Below, one piece after another: positions 46,102 to 54,141 of a stretch of 64,000 nt of DNA (its first letter is position 1; the number at the start of each line of letters is the position of its first letter). The translations under genes and the position numbers were made by a program. This stretch comes from Pseudomonadota bacterium. Lineage in GTDB: Bacteria > Desulfobacterota > Desulfobulbia > Desulfobulbales > Desulfocapsaceae. The stretch spans positions 98,500 through 162,499 of the forward strand of contig JAEYNP010000101.1 in NCBI GenBank assembly GCA_023412495.1, in the 5' to 3' direction. The notes below the pieces were generated by a model. The model made no database searches and was not told where the DNA came from. It was given only the letters and a program-made list of their open reading frames with translations.

Positions 46102-47227
46102 TTATTTCTCCTTTTGAAAAATGCAAATCTCTACTGGTAAGATAATGGACAATACCTTCCGCCAGAAATGACGTTATAGCGCTGCGATAGGAGGTTTGGT
46201 TCAGCTTTTCCTCTTCCTGCCTGTTCGAGATGCACGATATTTCAACAAGAACACTGGGAGCGTCGACTCCGAGCAGAACGACGAACGGCGCCAGCTTGAT
46301 GCCGGCATTGCCGACTTTTTCATCGAACTTCTGGATGTTGGAGAACAGACTCTGTTGGATGGCCGCGGCCAGATTCGCAGACTCCTGTTCCTTGAAGGTG
46401 TTGCCGATCTTCTTGATCATGTCGGCGAAATCTTTGGTCTGAACCCCCGAGTCTTTGTTTTCCTGCTCCGCAAGCCGCAAGGTACGCTCATCGGAAGGCG
46501 GCCCGTAATAATAGGTTTCAATCAGGTTGACCTGTTTCTGCGGGAGAGCATTGACATGAAGAGAAATGAACAAATCGGTTCTGCCGGCATTGGCGAATTC
46601 CACACGCTCCGCGAGCGACAGATAGGTGTCCCCCTCGCGGGTCAGGAAAACACGATACTTCCCGGTCTGTTGGAGTTTATCGCGAAGCCCAAGTGCGATA
46701 TCCATCACGATATCCTTTTCCTTTGTCCCCATTGCTCCTACGGCCCCGGAATCCTTGCCGCCATGGCCGGCGTCAATGACAATGGTCTGCACACCCAACC
46801 CGAAGACGGAACTGAGCCGGACATTGCCATCTTCGAGCATCAGGCTGTAGTTGAGCAATTCGTCGGTGCTCAGTTCCACGGGTTTTACGGAAGGTTTGAA
46901 CAGCTCATCCGTGTTCCATTCCACTACGAAGGGGTATTGCGGTTCTTCGGTATTCTGTTCTGCCGGTTCTGCCGATACCGGCGGGGCAGTCAGTGTCACA
47001 GGGGTGGGCGGGCCCTTTACGGCTACGTCTTTCAGCCCGAGTCCGACCAGGAATACGATAGGAACAAAGAACAGGAAAAAAAGACGTATCGACTTGTTTT
47101 TCCGGGAAGCCTTTTGCTGTAATCTGGAAGCGGGAAGAGCACCTGCAATCCTGAGATTCTCTTGGTATATCTCCTTGAGAATGGCTTTCTTCAGCAGTTC
47201 GTTGGGTACTGGTTTAGGATTTTTCAT
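46070..47227 (-). CDS. Membrane-anchored N-acetylmuramoyl-L-alanine amidase (Amidase_3)
   Basis: 385 residues. A short cytoplasmic N-terminus, one transmembrane helix (about 47-65, LFFLFFVPIVFLVGLGL), a Pro-rich linker (70-100) and a C-terminal zinc amidase domain: VIDAGHGGKDSGAVG (His155), GTKEKDIVMDIALG (Glu170), DLFISLHVNA (His) and VLVEISCISN (catalytic Glu). It cleaves the amide between peptide stems and MurNAc during cell separation. The cytoplasmic tail could contact the actin encoded next; the genes overlap by 32 bp, implying tight co-expression. Confidence 0.92.
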   Translation of the reverse strand: MKNPKPVPNELLKKAILKEIYQENLRIAGALPASRLQQKASRKNKSIRLFFLFFVPIVFLVGLGLKDVAVKGPPTPVTLTAPPVSAEPAEQNTEEPQYPFVVEWNTDELFKPSVKPVELSTDELLNYSLMLEDGNVRLSSVFGLGVQTIVIDAGHGGKDSGAVGAMGTKEKDIVMDIALGLRDKLQQTGKYRVFLTREGDTYLSLAERVEFANAGRTDLFISLHVNALPQKQVNLIETYYYGPPSDERTLRLAEQENKDSGVQTKDFADMIKKIGNTFKEQESANLAAAIQQSLFSNIQKFDEKVGNAGIKLAPFVVLLGVDAPSVLVEISCISNRQEEEKLNQTSYRSAITSFLAEGIVHYLTSRDLHFSKGEINDKEKRDKSG

Positions 47228-47767
47228 AGCCCGCCTTCAACTGGAAATAAATACACTGGTCCTGGCTGCTGTTGATCAATATATCACACCAATGAAAGGC
47301 TTCTTGAGGCTCGTGGCCGGCATCCTGAGAGAAAATAGACTTTGTCACTGACTGAAAGAGTATGAACAGAGTAATAGCAGTGTTAGGCGAGTGTTCTGTT
47401 TTACCCACCCACCCTTTCTTTTCAGGAAAGTCTATCATATACGTTTTATGACGTAAATAGTTGGAGTTTACCATTTTTGAAACAGGCCGGAATGCGAAGT
47501 CCGCCCTGCGGCGGGAGGTGCAGCCGGAGGATGAAACCTGTTGACTTCGCATCCCTCTTCGCCTAAGTAACTGTTCATCAAAACGAATTTATCTGCCGAT
47601 GGAAGCGATGCGGTTCGTAGCAAGGACCTGTGACGCCCGTTGCCCCCTCCATGCGGAATGGGCTCGGAAACGGATGGCCTTTTTTGCCCCGGCGATTATT
47701 CGCCGCCCGCGCCTAGAAGGCCTGTGCCAAGACTCATCGGACCTGAAAGCAACCGAGGACTATCGAA
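47228..47767. other. Divergent promoter region between amidase and pseudouridine synthase genes
   Basis: 540 bp without a supported gene. Holds the promoters of both divergent genes. A frame at 47599-47937 is out of phase with the synthase and has no family features. Confidence 0.5.
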
Positions 47768-48691
47768 ATGAAAAACACCGAAAAACGCGCGAAGGATCAA
47801 AATACTCCTCCCAGGACCACCGACTTTCTCGTCGAGACGGAGGATACCCTGCTGGCCTTCCTGCTCGCACATTTGCCGCAGAAGAGCCGCAGCTCGGTAA
47901 AGGCGGTGCTCAGGGACGGCCAGGTCTTCGTCGGTGATCGGGCGTTCACCCAGTTCGACCAGCCGCTGGTCCCCGGCCAGCGGGTCCGGGTGTACTGGCA
48001 GCGGACGGAAGCGCCGCGGGAGCTGCGCGGCCTGAATATCGTCCACGAGGACGACCAGATCATCGTCGTCGACAAGCCTTCCGGGCTGCTCACTATCGCC
48101 ACCGACAAGGAAAAGCGCAGGACGGCCTACGCCATGCTGAGCGATCATGTCAAAAAGGCGGATCCGGACAACAAGATCTTCATCGTCCACCGGCTCGACC
48201 GGGAGACCTCGGGCCTCCTGATGTTCGCCAAAAGCGAGAAGGTGAAAGAGCAGATCCAGAAAACCTGGGAGACCACCATCAGCGAGCGCAGCTATGTGGC
48301 GGTGGTGGAAGGGGAAGTGGAGGCCGAGGAGGGAACCGTCACTTCCTGGCTGACCGAGAGCCGCGCTTTGATCGTCTATTCCTCGCAGAACCCGCAGCAC
48401 GGCCGGAAATCGGTGACCCACTACCGGAAGCTCCGGGGGAACCGCGACTACTCGCTGCTCAGGCTGAACCTCGACACCGGCCGAAAGCACCAGATCCGGG
48501 TCCACATGCAGGATCTCGGCCATCCGGTGGTGGGCGACAAGAAATACGGTTCAACCCTCAACCCCCTGCGTCGCATGGGCCTGCACGCCCAGGTACTGGT
48601 CTTCACCCATCCCCAAACCCGCAAGCTTTGCCGCTTCGAGACGCCGATCCCCAAAAGCTTTCTCAAGCTGTTTCAGAAAAAGGAAAAATGA
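47768..48691 (+). CDS. RluA-family pseudouridine synthase
   Basis: 307 residues. An N-terminal S4 RNA-binding domain (about 20-75, SRSSVKAVLRDGQVFVGD) and a catalytic domain with VDKPSGLLTI and IVHRLDRETSGLL, where Asp144 is the catalytic aspartate, then GRKHQIRVHMQDLGHPVVGDKKYG. It isomerises uridines in rRNA or tRNA. The sequence does not show which site (RluC/RluD/TruC types overlap). GAGGA lies before the ATG. Confidence 0.93.
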   Translation: MKNTEKRAKDQNTPPRTTDFLVETEDTLLAFLLAHLPQKSRSSVKAVLRDGQVFVGDRAFTQFDQPLVPGQRVRVYWQRTEAPRELRGLNIVHEDDQIIVVDKPSGLLTIATDKEKRRTAYAMLSDHVKKADPDNKIFIVHRLDRETSGLLMFAKSEKVKEQIQKTWETTISERSYVAVVEGEVEAEEGTVTSWLTESRALIVYSSQNPQHGRKSVTHYRKLRGNRDYSLLRLNLDTGRKHQIRVHMQDLGHPVVGDKKYGSTLNPLRRMGLHAQVLVFTHPQTRKLCRFETPIPKSFLKLFQKKEK

Positions 48692-48696
48692 GAGAT

Positions 48697-48740
48697 GATG
48701 ATCGTTCCTACGCTCCAGCCTGGGACGCTCCAGCGTCCGA
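48697..48740. repeat. Intergenic hairpin repeat between convergent genes
   Basis: The segment contains CGTTCCTACGCTCCAGCC and a perfect GGACGC-TCCA-GCGTCC stem-loop (48723-48738). Similar CGTTCC/CTCCAGCGT palindromes are common short intergenic repeats in Gram-negative genomes. It may end transcription from both sides. Confidence 0.5.
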
Positions 48741-48759
48741 GTTGACGGAGAAATCAGCA

Positions 48760-49932
48760 TTAGACGCCTCGGCCGGCAAGATACTCCCGGAGAATGGCCA
48801 GACCCTCGGCGAACTCCTCGGGTGGGACGATCAGGCTGACCACGATCTTGTCGGCTTCGGCAAAATCGTAGAAGAAGCCGGGATGGACGATGAGCGAGCG
48901 GTCTTTGAGGAGGGCAAGGCAGCACTCCTCGTCGGTGAGCGGATCCGGGAGTTCGAGGATCGCGTACCAGCCGCCTTCCCTGTGGATGACGGGCAGCCCG
49001 ATTCCGGCCCGAAGAGCGGCTTCGTTGGCCTCGATCCGGGAGAGGATCTGGGGTTGGATCTCCTGTTGGCAGGCCAACAGGGCGGGGGCGGTCTGCTGGA
49101 TCATGCTGCCTACCGAGAGATAAGTGTCGGTGACGAATTCCAGCCTGATTTTCGCCGCTTCCTTCTCCGCATCCGGTCCTCCCACATGGATCCAGCCCAG
49201 CTTGGTCTGGGGCAGGGCGAGGACCTTTGACAGACCGCTCAGGGTGAAGGTCAGCGCACCGCGGTTGTTGATGGCCGAGAAGGGCTTCTTGCTCTGGCCT
49301 TGCTTGATGTAGTCGAGGAAGACCTCGTCGATGACCAGGGCCAGCTCATGGATCCGGCAGAGGCTGTTCAACCGCTCGAGTTCGTCCGGAGTCAGATAGG
49401 AGCCGGTGGGATTGTTGGGGTTCACCACCACTATGGCCCTAGTCAGGCTGGAGATCATCAGCTCCAGGGACTGGAAATCGATCCGCCAGCGGCCTTTCCC
49501 GTCCAATATCAGGTCATAGCGCACCGGCTTGACATTTTCGAGCGTCGCCAGGAGGTCGAAGAGCGGGTAGCTCGGGGCAGGGATGAGGACCTCGTCGCCG
49601 GGTTCTGTCAATAACTTCAATAAGAAGCCGTAGGCCTCGCTGGTTCCCGCCGTGAGGAACAGGTCGTCGGCCGCGATCGAGCCGTGCCCGTTGCCCTGAT
49701 AGTAGCGGCGGATAGCCTCCCGGGCACCCGGAAGCCCCTGGGCCGACGGCTCGTAGATGTGGGGGATTCCGCCCGGAGTATCCCCCGTCTGCAGGAAATC
49801 GAAGGAAAAGGATGCCCTGGTGGGATTGGATTGCGTCAAATCGAGGATCCGATTCCCCGCAGCCTTCGTGGCCTGCAGTATTCTGGTGAATTCGTTAGGC
49901 TCGAGATCTTCCGGCAGTCGTTTTGAAAACAT
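48760..49932 (-). CDS. Class I/II PLP-dependent aminotransferase
   Basis: 390 residues. Fold-I aminotransferase: LTQSNPTRASF, LFLTAGTSEAYGFLLKLL, PAPSYPLFDLLA, VVVNPNNPTGSYL, VIDEVFLDY and the PLP lysine in LSGLSKVLALPQTKLGWI. It converts an amino acid and keto acid pair; the substrate cannot be told from sequence (aspartate, aromatic or alanine types are possible). Convergent with the pseudouridine synthase gene. ATG 49932 is used because the further upstream frame is not aminotransferase-like; no clear ribosome site. Confidence 0.9.
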   Translation of the reverse strand: MFSKRLPEDLEPNEFTRILQATKAAGNRILDLTQSNPTRASFSFDFLQTGDTPGGIPHIYEPSAQGLPGAREAIRRYYQGNGHGSIAADDLFLTAGTSEAYGFLLKLLTEPGDEVLIPAPSYPLFDLLATLENVKPVRYDLILDGKGRWRIDFQSLELMISSLTRAIVVVNPNNPTGSYLTPDELERLNSLCRIHELALVIDEVFLDYIKQGQSKKPFSAINNRGALTFTLSGLSKVLALPQTKLGWIHVGGPDAEKEAAKIRLEFVTDTYLSVGSMIQQTAPALLACQQEIQPQILSRIEANEAALRAGIGLPVIHREGGWYAILELPDPLTDEECCLALLKDRSLIVHPGFFYDFAEADKIVVSLIVPPEEFAEGLAILREYLAGRGV

Positions 49933-50185
49933 GAATGTCTGATTGAGCAGATGGTGTATTTTTTTGAGGAGCGTTTTTCCGCGCTGTTTCGGGCAGCATG
50001 CACCATATAGGGCGATTGCACCACCGGCAACAACAATCATTGCCTCCGCAACTTTTCTTCCCGATCCGCTCGACAGGATACCACTTTGTGGTTAGTCTGT
50101 AGTCATGGTGCAACCCTAAAGAATTAAGAAAAGTGCCCAAGTTCCGATACCGGAGTTTAAGCGATATATCCGCAGGGAGGAGACG

Positions 50186-50341
50186 ATGAAGACTCAAGAA
50201 GCGATCGGCATCCTGATGCTCAGTCCCGGTTATTGGCGAATGAGGCTGCCCGAACGAAAGGAACTGATTCGCGAGTTCATGGCGAACTATTCGGACATTG
50301 AACTCTGGCTCACCCCCGCGCCGGATAAGAAGCGCAATTAG
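50186..50341 (+). CDS. Small 51-residue protein of unknown function
   Basis: A short ORF with a strong ribosome site (GGGAGGAGACG before the ATG). The product starts MKTQEAIGILMLSPGYWRM and continues with a charged helical segment (RLPERKELIREFM) ending in basic residues (KKRN). The good ribosome site and codon use suggest it is translated. Its stop codon TAG overlaps the first bases of family A copy A4. No family recognised. Confidence 0.6.
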   Translation: MKTQEAIGILMLSPGYWRMRLPERKELIREFMANYSDIELWLTPAPDKKRN

Positions 50342-50483
50342 TACCTTGGAAATTCGTTTCTTGCTTTTTAAGAACGAAATTTCGTGAAGGTACTTATACC
50401 CCTCAAGGGGGTACTGAAAAGAGTCCCCTCTGCTGTAGGAGGGGATGACAACCCCTTGGGTTGCGGGCGTCAGCCCGCATTAG
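50339..50483. repeat. Family A repeat, long copy A4
   Basis: Full-length form with four hairpins: core GTACCTTGGAAATTCG ... TTTCGTGAAGGTAC, TACCCCTCAAGGGGGTA, CCCCTCTGCTGTAGGAGGGG and GCGGGCGTCAGCCCGC. Its left end supplies the stop of the 51-residue ORF and its right end the stop and last codons of the chemoreceptor gene. Confidence 0.88.
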
Positions 50484-52278
50484 GCTGCTCCCGTTCGCCG
50501 GCCAGCCGTTCGAGCCGGTCGGTGGTATCCTGGAGGAGGCTCGTCAGCTGTCGGGATATCTCGCTGGAAAATTCATGGACCTGACCGGCGAGGTAGCGGG
50601 TCCGGGCCGCGGCGTCGTTGACCTCGGCGATATTGTGCGAGACGGTTCGGGTGTTTTCCGAGGTGAGGCCGGCGAGCGTGGCAATGTTGTCGGTGACCGT
50701 CTGCTGGTCGGCGATCGCCCGGGTAATGTGGCCGGCCCGCTGATTGAGAACCTCCATCCGCCTGTCGATTTCCTTCAGGTGATCGAGAAGCACCGATCTT
50801 GCCTCTTCGATGGCCTCGACCTTCTTCAGGACGTCGCCGGTGGCCTTTTCCGTTTTGAGCGACAGTTCCTTCACCTCGCTCGCGACAACTGCAAACCCCT
50901 TGCCGGTCGCCCCGGCCCTGGCCGCTTCGATAGTGGCGTTCAGCGCCAGGAGCTTGGTCTGGTCCGTAATCTCCTCGACCGCGGCGATAATGGAACTGAT
51001 GGCCATGATCGAGGAGTTCAGTTCGCCTATATGGCGCTGGGAGCGGGTATTGCTCTCCAGGATCGAGGCGACGATGCCGTTCTGGTCGCGGATACGGCTG
51101 TTGATGTCGAGGAAGGCGGAGCGCAGCTGCACGGTCGATTCCGAGACGCTGTCGGTGTGGGCCGCGGTCTCGCCGGCCCGGCGGGAGACGCTCTCCGCCT
51201 GGCTCTCCGTGGTTGTCGCCAGCGCCTGCATGCTGTCCGCCGTGGTCACCAGTTCTCTTGCCCTGCTCTCCAGTTTGTTCACCACGGCAGTGATGGCGGC
51301 GAAGAGTTCCTCGACGATCTCCTTTTCCCGGGCCTTGCGCTCGTTATCCTGCCGGATCTTCACCAGCGCCTCGCGAAAGTTTGCGACCGCCCCGGCGAGG
51401 ATCCCGATCTGGTCCCGGCGATGCAGGCAGGGAACATCCGGGGATCCGCCGCCGTTGATGGCCTCGATGGTGGTGGTGAGCCGGTGGAGGGGCTGCTCGA
51501 CCAGGAAGCGCACCAGGACGAAGAGGACGATCATATTGGCGAGAACCGTGAGCCCGGCCATCAGCAGGTTGAAACGCCGCTGGTCGCGGCGCAGCTCGTT
51601 CAGTTCCCGCTCCTTGGCCTGGATGCCCTCGACGTGCTGGAGGATCTCGTTGCGGGTGGTCTCCGCCGCAAGACCGGCATCAGCCACCTTGGCATTCAGC
51701 TCGTCGATCTTGCGGCGCAGACTGCTGCCGGAGGCTGCTTCCTTTTCCATGGCCGAGATCAGGGCGCGGAGCCTTTCGCCGTCTGCGGCCGGATCGCTGC
51801 CGCCGAGCGTCATGCGCAGGACCGCATCGGTGAAGCCGCCGTCCTCGCCGAAGATGCCGGTCGAGACGATCAGCCTGTCGTTTTCGGTCTGGATGATAAA
51901 GCCGCTTTTGGCCAGATCCCGCCGCTCGTTGCGGTCGAAGAGATGGCTGTAAGCATCGCGGCCGCGAAGCTCCTGTCGGTCCGTGACCTGAAAGTTCAGG
52001 GCGATCGCCTCGAGGATCTCCGCCTTGGGATCGACCTGGAAGAACCTCGGCAGGGCGAGGAATTCATCCTGCAGCCCGACGATCGCCGCCCGCAAATTGG
52101 CGCTGAGTTCGTCCTTGATGGTCAGAACCTCGTTGACCTTGCGTTCGACGGTGTCGCTCGACTTGAGGTTGGTGTAGAGCAAGGCCCCGATGAAGAGGTT
52201 TGAGGCGAGGGCGACGCCCGCCAGGATCTTGATGCCGACGGTGATGAAGCGGGCGCGGAGTGTTCGGCTGGAGTGCAT
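50470..52278 (-). CDS. Methyl-accepting chemotaxis protein
   Basis: 602 residues. An N-terminal transmembrane helix (about 12-38), a periplasmic helical sensor (39-235) without recognised ligand motif, a second transmembrane helix (about 236-262), HAMP (to ~315) and a cytoplasmic signalling domain with the hairpin tip EEITDQTKLLALNATIEAA and GKGFAVVASEVKELS. It feeds CheA/CheW. No C-terminal CheR-tethering pentapeptide; the last residues (NAG and stop) are encoded by the family A repeat, so the native C-terminus may have been replaced. No che genes are nearby. Confidence 0.93.
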   Translation of the reverse strand: MHSSRTLRARFITVGIKILAGVALASNLFIGALLYTNLKSSDTVERKVNEVLTIKDELSANLRAAIVGLQDEFLALPRFFQVDPKAEILEAIALNFQVTDRQELRGRDAYSHLFDRNERRDLAKSGFIIQTENDRLIVSTGIFGEDGGFTDAVLRMTLGGSDPAADGERLRALISAMEKEAASGSSLRRKIDELNAKVADAGLAAETTRNEILQHVEGIQAKERELNELRRDQRRFNLLMAGLTVLANMIVLFVLVRFLVEQPLHRLTTTIEAINGGGSPDVPCLHRRDQIGILAGAVANFREALVKIRQDNERKAREKEIVEELFAAITAVVNKLESRARELVTTADSMQALATTTESQAESVSRRAGETAAHTDSVSESTVQLRSAFLDINSRIRDQNGIVASILESNTRSQRHIGELNSSIMAISSIIAAVEEITDQTKLLALNATIEAARAGATGKGFAVVASEVKELSLKTEKATGDVLKKVEAIEEARSVLLDHLKEIDRRMEVLNQRAGHITRAIADQQTVTDNIATLAGLTSENTRTVSHNIAEVNDAAARTRYLAGQVHEFSSEISRQLTSLLQDTTDRLERLAGEREQPNAG

Positions 52279-52593
52279 GGTTGTTTCCCGGTAATCGTTG
52301 AGGTGCGGAAAAATCCTGCGATTTTGAGGGATTCAGCCGTACCTCGGAACATTGTAGGATGCCGAGAATAGTGGAGTTGTATTAGCGTTCTGTTAGAAGA
52401 AGATGAGAAAGCGATAAAGGGGAACAATTTGTCAAGGGTCAGGCGACACCAGGCGGGGTGCAGGGGTGGTCCTTGTGGGTGCGGCCGAGCGCGCGCAGGT
52501 TGAGAGCGATTCGGTCGGCCATTCTGCGGGCGAATACAAGATTCGCCCTTGCGGCCGCCACGCAGTCGGAAGTAAAGATATGCAGACTCCTGG
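52279..52593. other. Gap upstream of the chemoreceptor gene
   Basis: About 315 bp, containing the chemoreceptor promoter. A degenerate copy of the GTGCAGGGG...TCCTTGT hairpin motif lies at about 52456-52482 (see 54062-54094). Nothing else recognised. Confidence 0.45.
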
Positions 52594-52941
52594 CTATTTT
52601 CGCTTCATCACCGGCAGTCCCCGCCTCGTCATTTCTTTCGCGTATTCCTCGACGCCCATTGTCGAGATCAGCTGCAGGGAAGCCCTGCGGTCTGACCTGA
52701 AGACCAGGGCGAAGAGCTTGGCAAAGACAGTATTGAACTTCCGGCAGTTCTGGACATCGGCGAATTCCCGGCATTCGGCGCAGGTTGTATAGCCACTCTC
52801 CGCCGTGCAGGACCGCACCTTGCACCAAGTGGCCTTTACGTTTTCAGCGCAACCCGGACACTTGCCTTTCCTGTAGCGGTGGCACTGGCCGCAGTAGATG
52901 CCGCAGGCGGCGACCAGCTCACTCTTTGCTTCGCTTTCCAT
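52594..52941 (-). CDS. DUF3795 cysteine-rich protein
   Basis: 115 residues with several Cys pairs: LVAACGIYCGQCHRYRKGKC, CPGC, CKVRSC and TTCAECREF, probably binding zinc or an iron-sulfur cluster. DUF3795 proteins are small and uncharacterised. AGGAGGG precedes the ATG. The gene follows the WYL regulator by 119 bp on the same strand, an arrangement I recall from other genomes, so the regulator may control it. Confidence 0.85.
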   Translation of the reverse strand: MESEAKSELVAACGIYCGQCHRYRKGKCPGCAENVKATWCKVRSCTAESGYTTCAECREFADVQNCRKFNTVFAKLFALVFRSDRRASLQLISTMGVEEYAKEMTRRGLPVMKRK

Positions 52942-53060
52942 ACTTTTCCCTCCTCGTCGTTGGTGATTGCCGATACCCTGTCCGGATGGCCCGGGGCAGT
53001 TCTGTGCGGCTTGGTAATCCTCTTGCCGAAGAAGTATCAGAGGGCTGTGACAACCCTATG

Positions 53061-53990
53061 TCAAGTTGCGTACATTTTTTCGATGGCCCGGCACGTTTTT
53101 CTGACCGCCTCACGCCAGCGGGCCGGCGAGAGGACTTCGGCATTCTCGCCGAGGCTGAGGAGAAAGGGCAGGATCCAATCGTCTTCCGGCATGGTGAGGG
53201 TTGCGACGAGTGAGCCGTCGACTTCCTCCCGCAGTTGGGCCGGAGCGACGTGCTCCTCGACCTTCATCCGGAGTGAGGGATCGAGCTTCAGAACGAGTTC
53301 GACGGACGGGCGGTTGTTCTGCTCGAAGAAATCGTCGAGGGGCGGCATCTCCCGGCGGACGAAATGCTCCCTGACCGAGTGCACATCCCGCATCCTCGAC
53401 AGCCGGAAGAGCCGGAAATCCTCCCGGCTCCGGCACCAGGCGAGGATGTACCAGGTGAAGCTCTTGTAGAGCAGGGTGTGCGGCTCGACCAGGCGCCGGC
53501 TCTCGTGGCCGTCCGATCGGGTATAGGCGAGATCGAGGACGAGCGACCGGCTCACGGCCTCGTGCACGGTCCGAACCTTGTCCCGCTGGTTGTCCACCAT
53601 GCCCCAGGGGCTGATGTCGATGACGAAGGAGTCGGCATGGGTGCGGTAGAGCGGCTCCTTCTCTTCGGGAATGAGAGCAGTGATCTTGTCGATGACCCGT
53701 TCGATGTCGTCGTTTTTGAGGGTCCGGTTGATGCCCTTCAGCGCGGTCAGCAGGGAGAGCATGTCCTCGAAAGTGAGGAGTTGCCGGCTGAGTTTGTAGT
53801 TGTCCGGGATGGTCAGACCGCCGGCGTGACCCTGCGTCGAGATGACCGGGATGCCAGCGCCGTTCAGGGTCTCGACGTCACGGTAGATGGTGCGCACCGA
53901 AACTTCGAAGTGGTCGGCAAGCTCCGGCGCGGTTACCCGCCGGCGGTTGAGGAGCATGACGGTGATGGCCAGCAGTCGTTCGATCTTCAA
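53061..53990 (-). CDS. WYL-domain transcriptional regulator (YafY type)
   Basis: 309 residues. The N-terminal HTH_11 (RLLAITVMLLNRRRVTAPELA, here residues 5-25, then VSVRTIYRDVETL) is followed by a WYL domain (about 140-205) with KSFTWYILAWCRSREDFRLFR, the sensor of ligands or nucleic-acid damage in this family, and a C-terminal WCX extension. The start is TTG at 53990, chosen because family members begin MKIxRLLAI; the next ATG would remove part of the helix-turn-helix. Confidence 0.9.
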   Translation of the reverse strand: MKIERLLAITVMLLNRRRVTAPELADHFEVSVRTIYRDVETLNGAGIPVISTQGHAGGLTIPDNYKLSRQLLTFEDMLSLLTALKGINRTLKNDDIERVIDKITALIPEEKEPLYRTHADSFVIDISPWGMVDNQRDKVRTVHEAVSRSLVLDLAYTRSDGHESRRLVEPHTLLYKSFTWYILAWCRSREDFRLFRLSRMRDVHSVREHFVRREMPPLDDFFEQNNRPSVELVLKLDPSLRMKVEEHVAPAQLREEVDGSLVATLTMPEDDWILPFLLSLGENAEVLSPARWREAVRKTCRAIEKMYAT

Positions 53991-54061
53991 CGGGCTCAGG
54001 GGAATCGTTCGCCAAACTTGGGTTTTGCGAGGATCCTGTTTTTAGTTTATTAGTGACGATG

Positions 54062-54094
54062 AGGTGTGCAGGGGCGATCCTTGTGATCGCCCGT
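54062..54094. repeat. GGGCGATC hairpin repeat
   Basis: GGGCGATC (54072-54079) and GATCGCCC (54085-54092) form an 8-bp stem with loop CTTGT, preceded by GTGCAG. This hairpin motif is common between genes in many Desulfuromonadota and Chlorobi. It lies between the WYL regulator and the EAL/GGDEF gene. Confidence 0.55.
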
Positions 54095-54141
54095 GATAAT
54101 AACTGTCTTTTGTCCGGGATGACAGGTTTTTTTGCTGCCCT

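Noticed and set aside
50461..52203. 580-codon plus-strand frame opposite the chemoreceptor gene
   Set aside because: Antisense shadow; the chemoreceptor has clear transmembrane, HAMP and signalling features.
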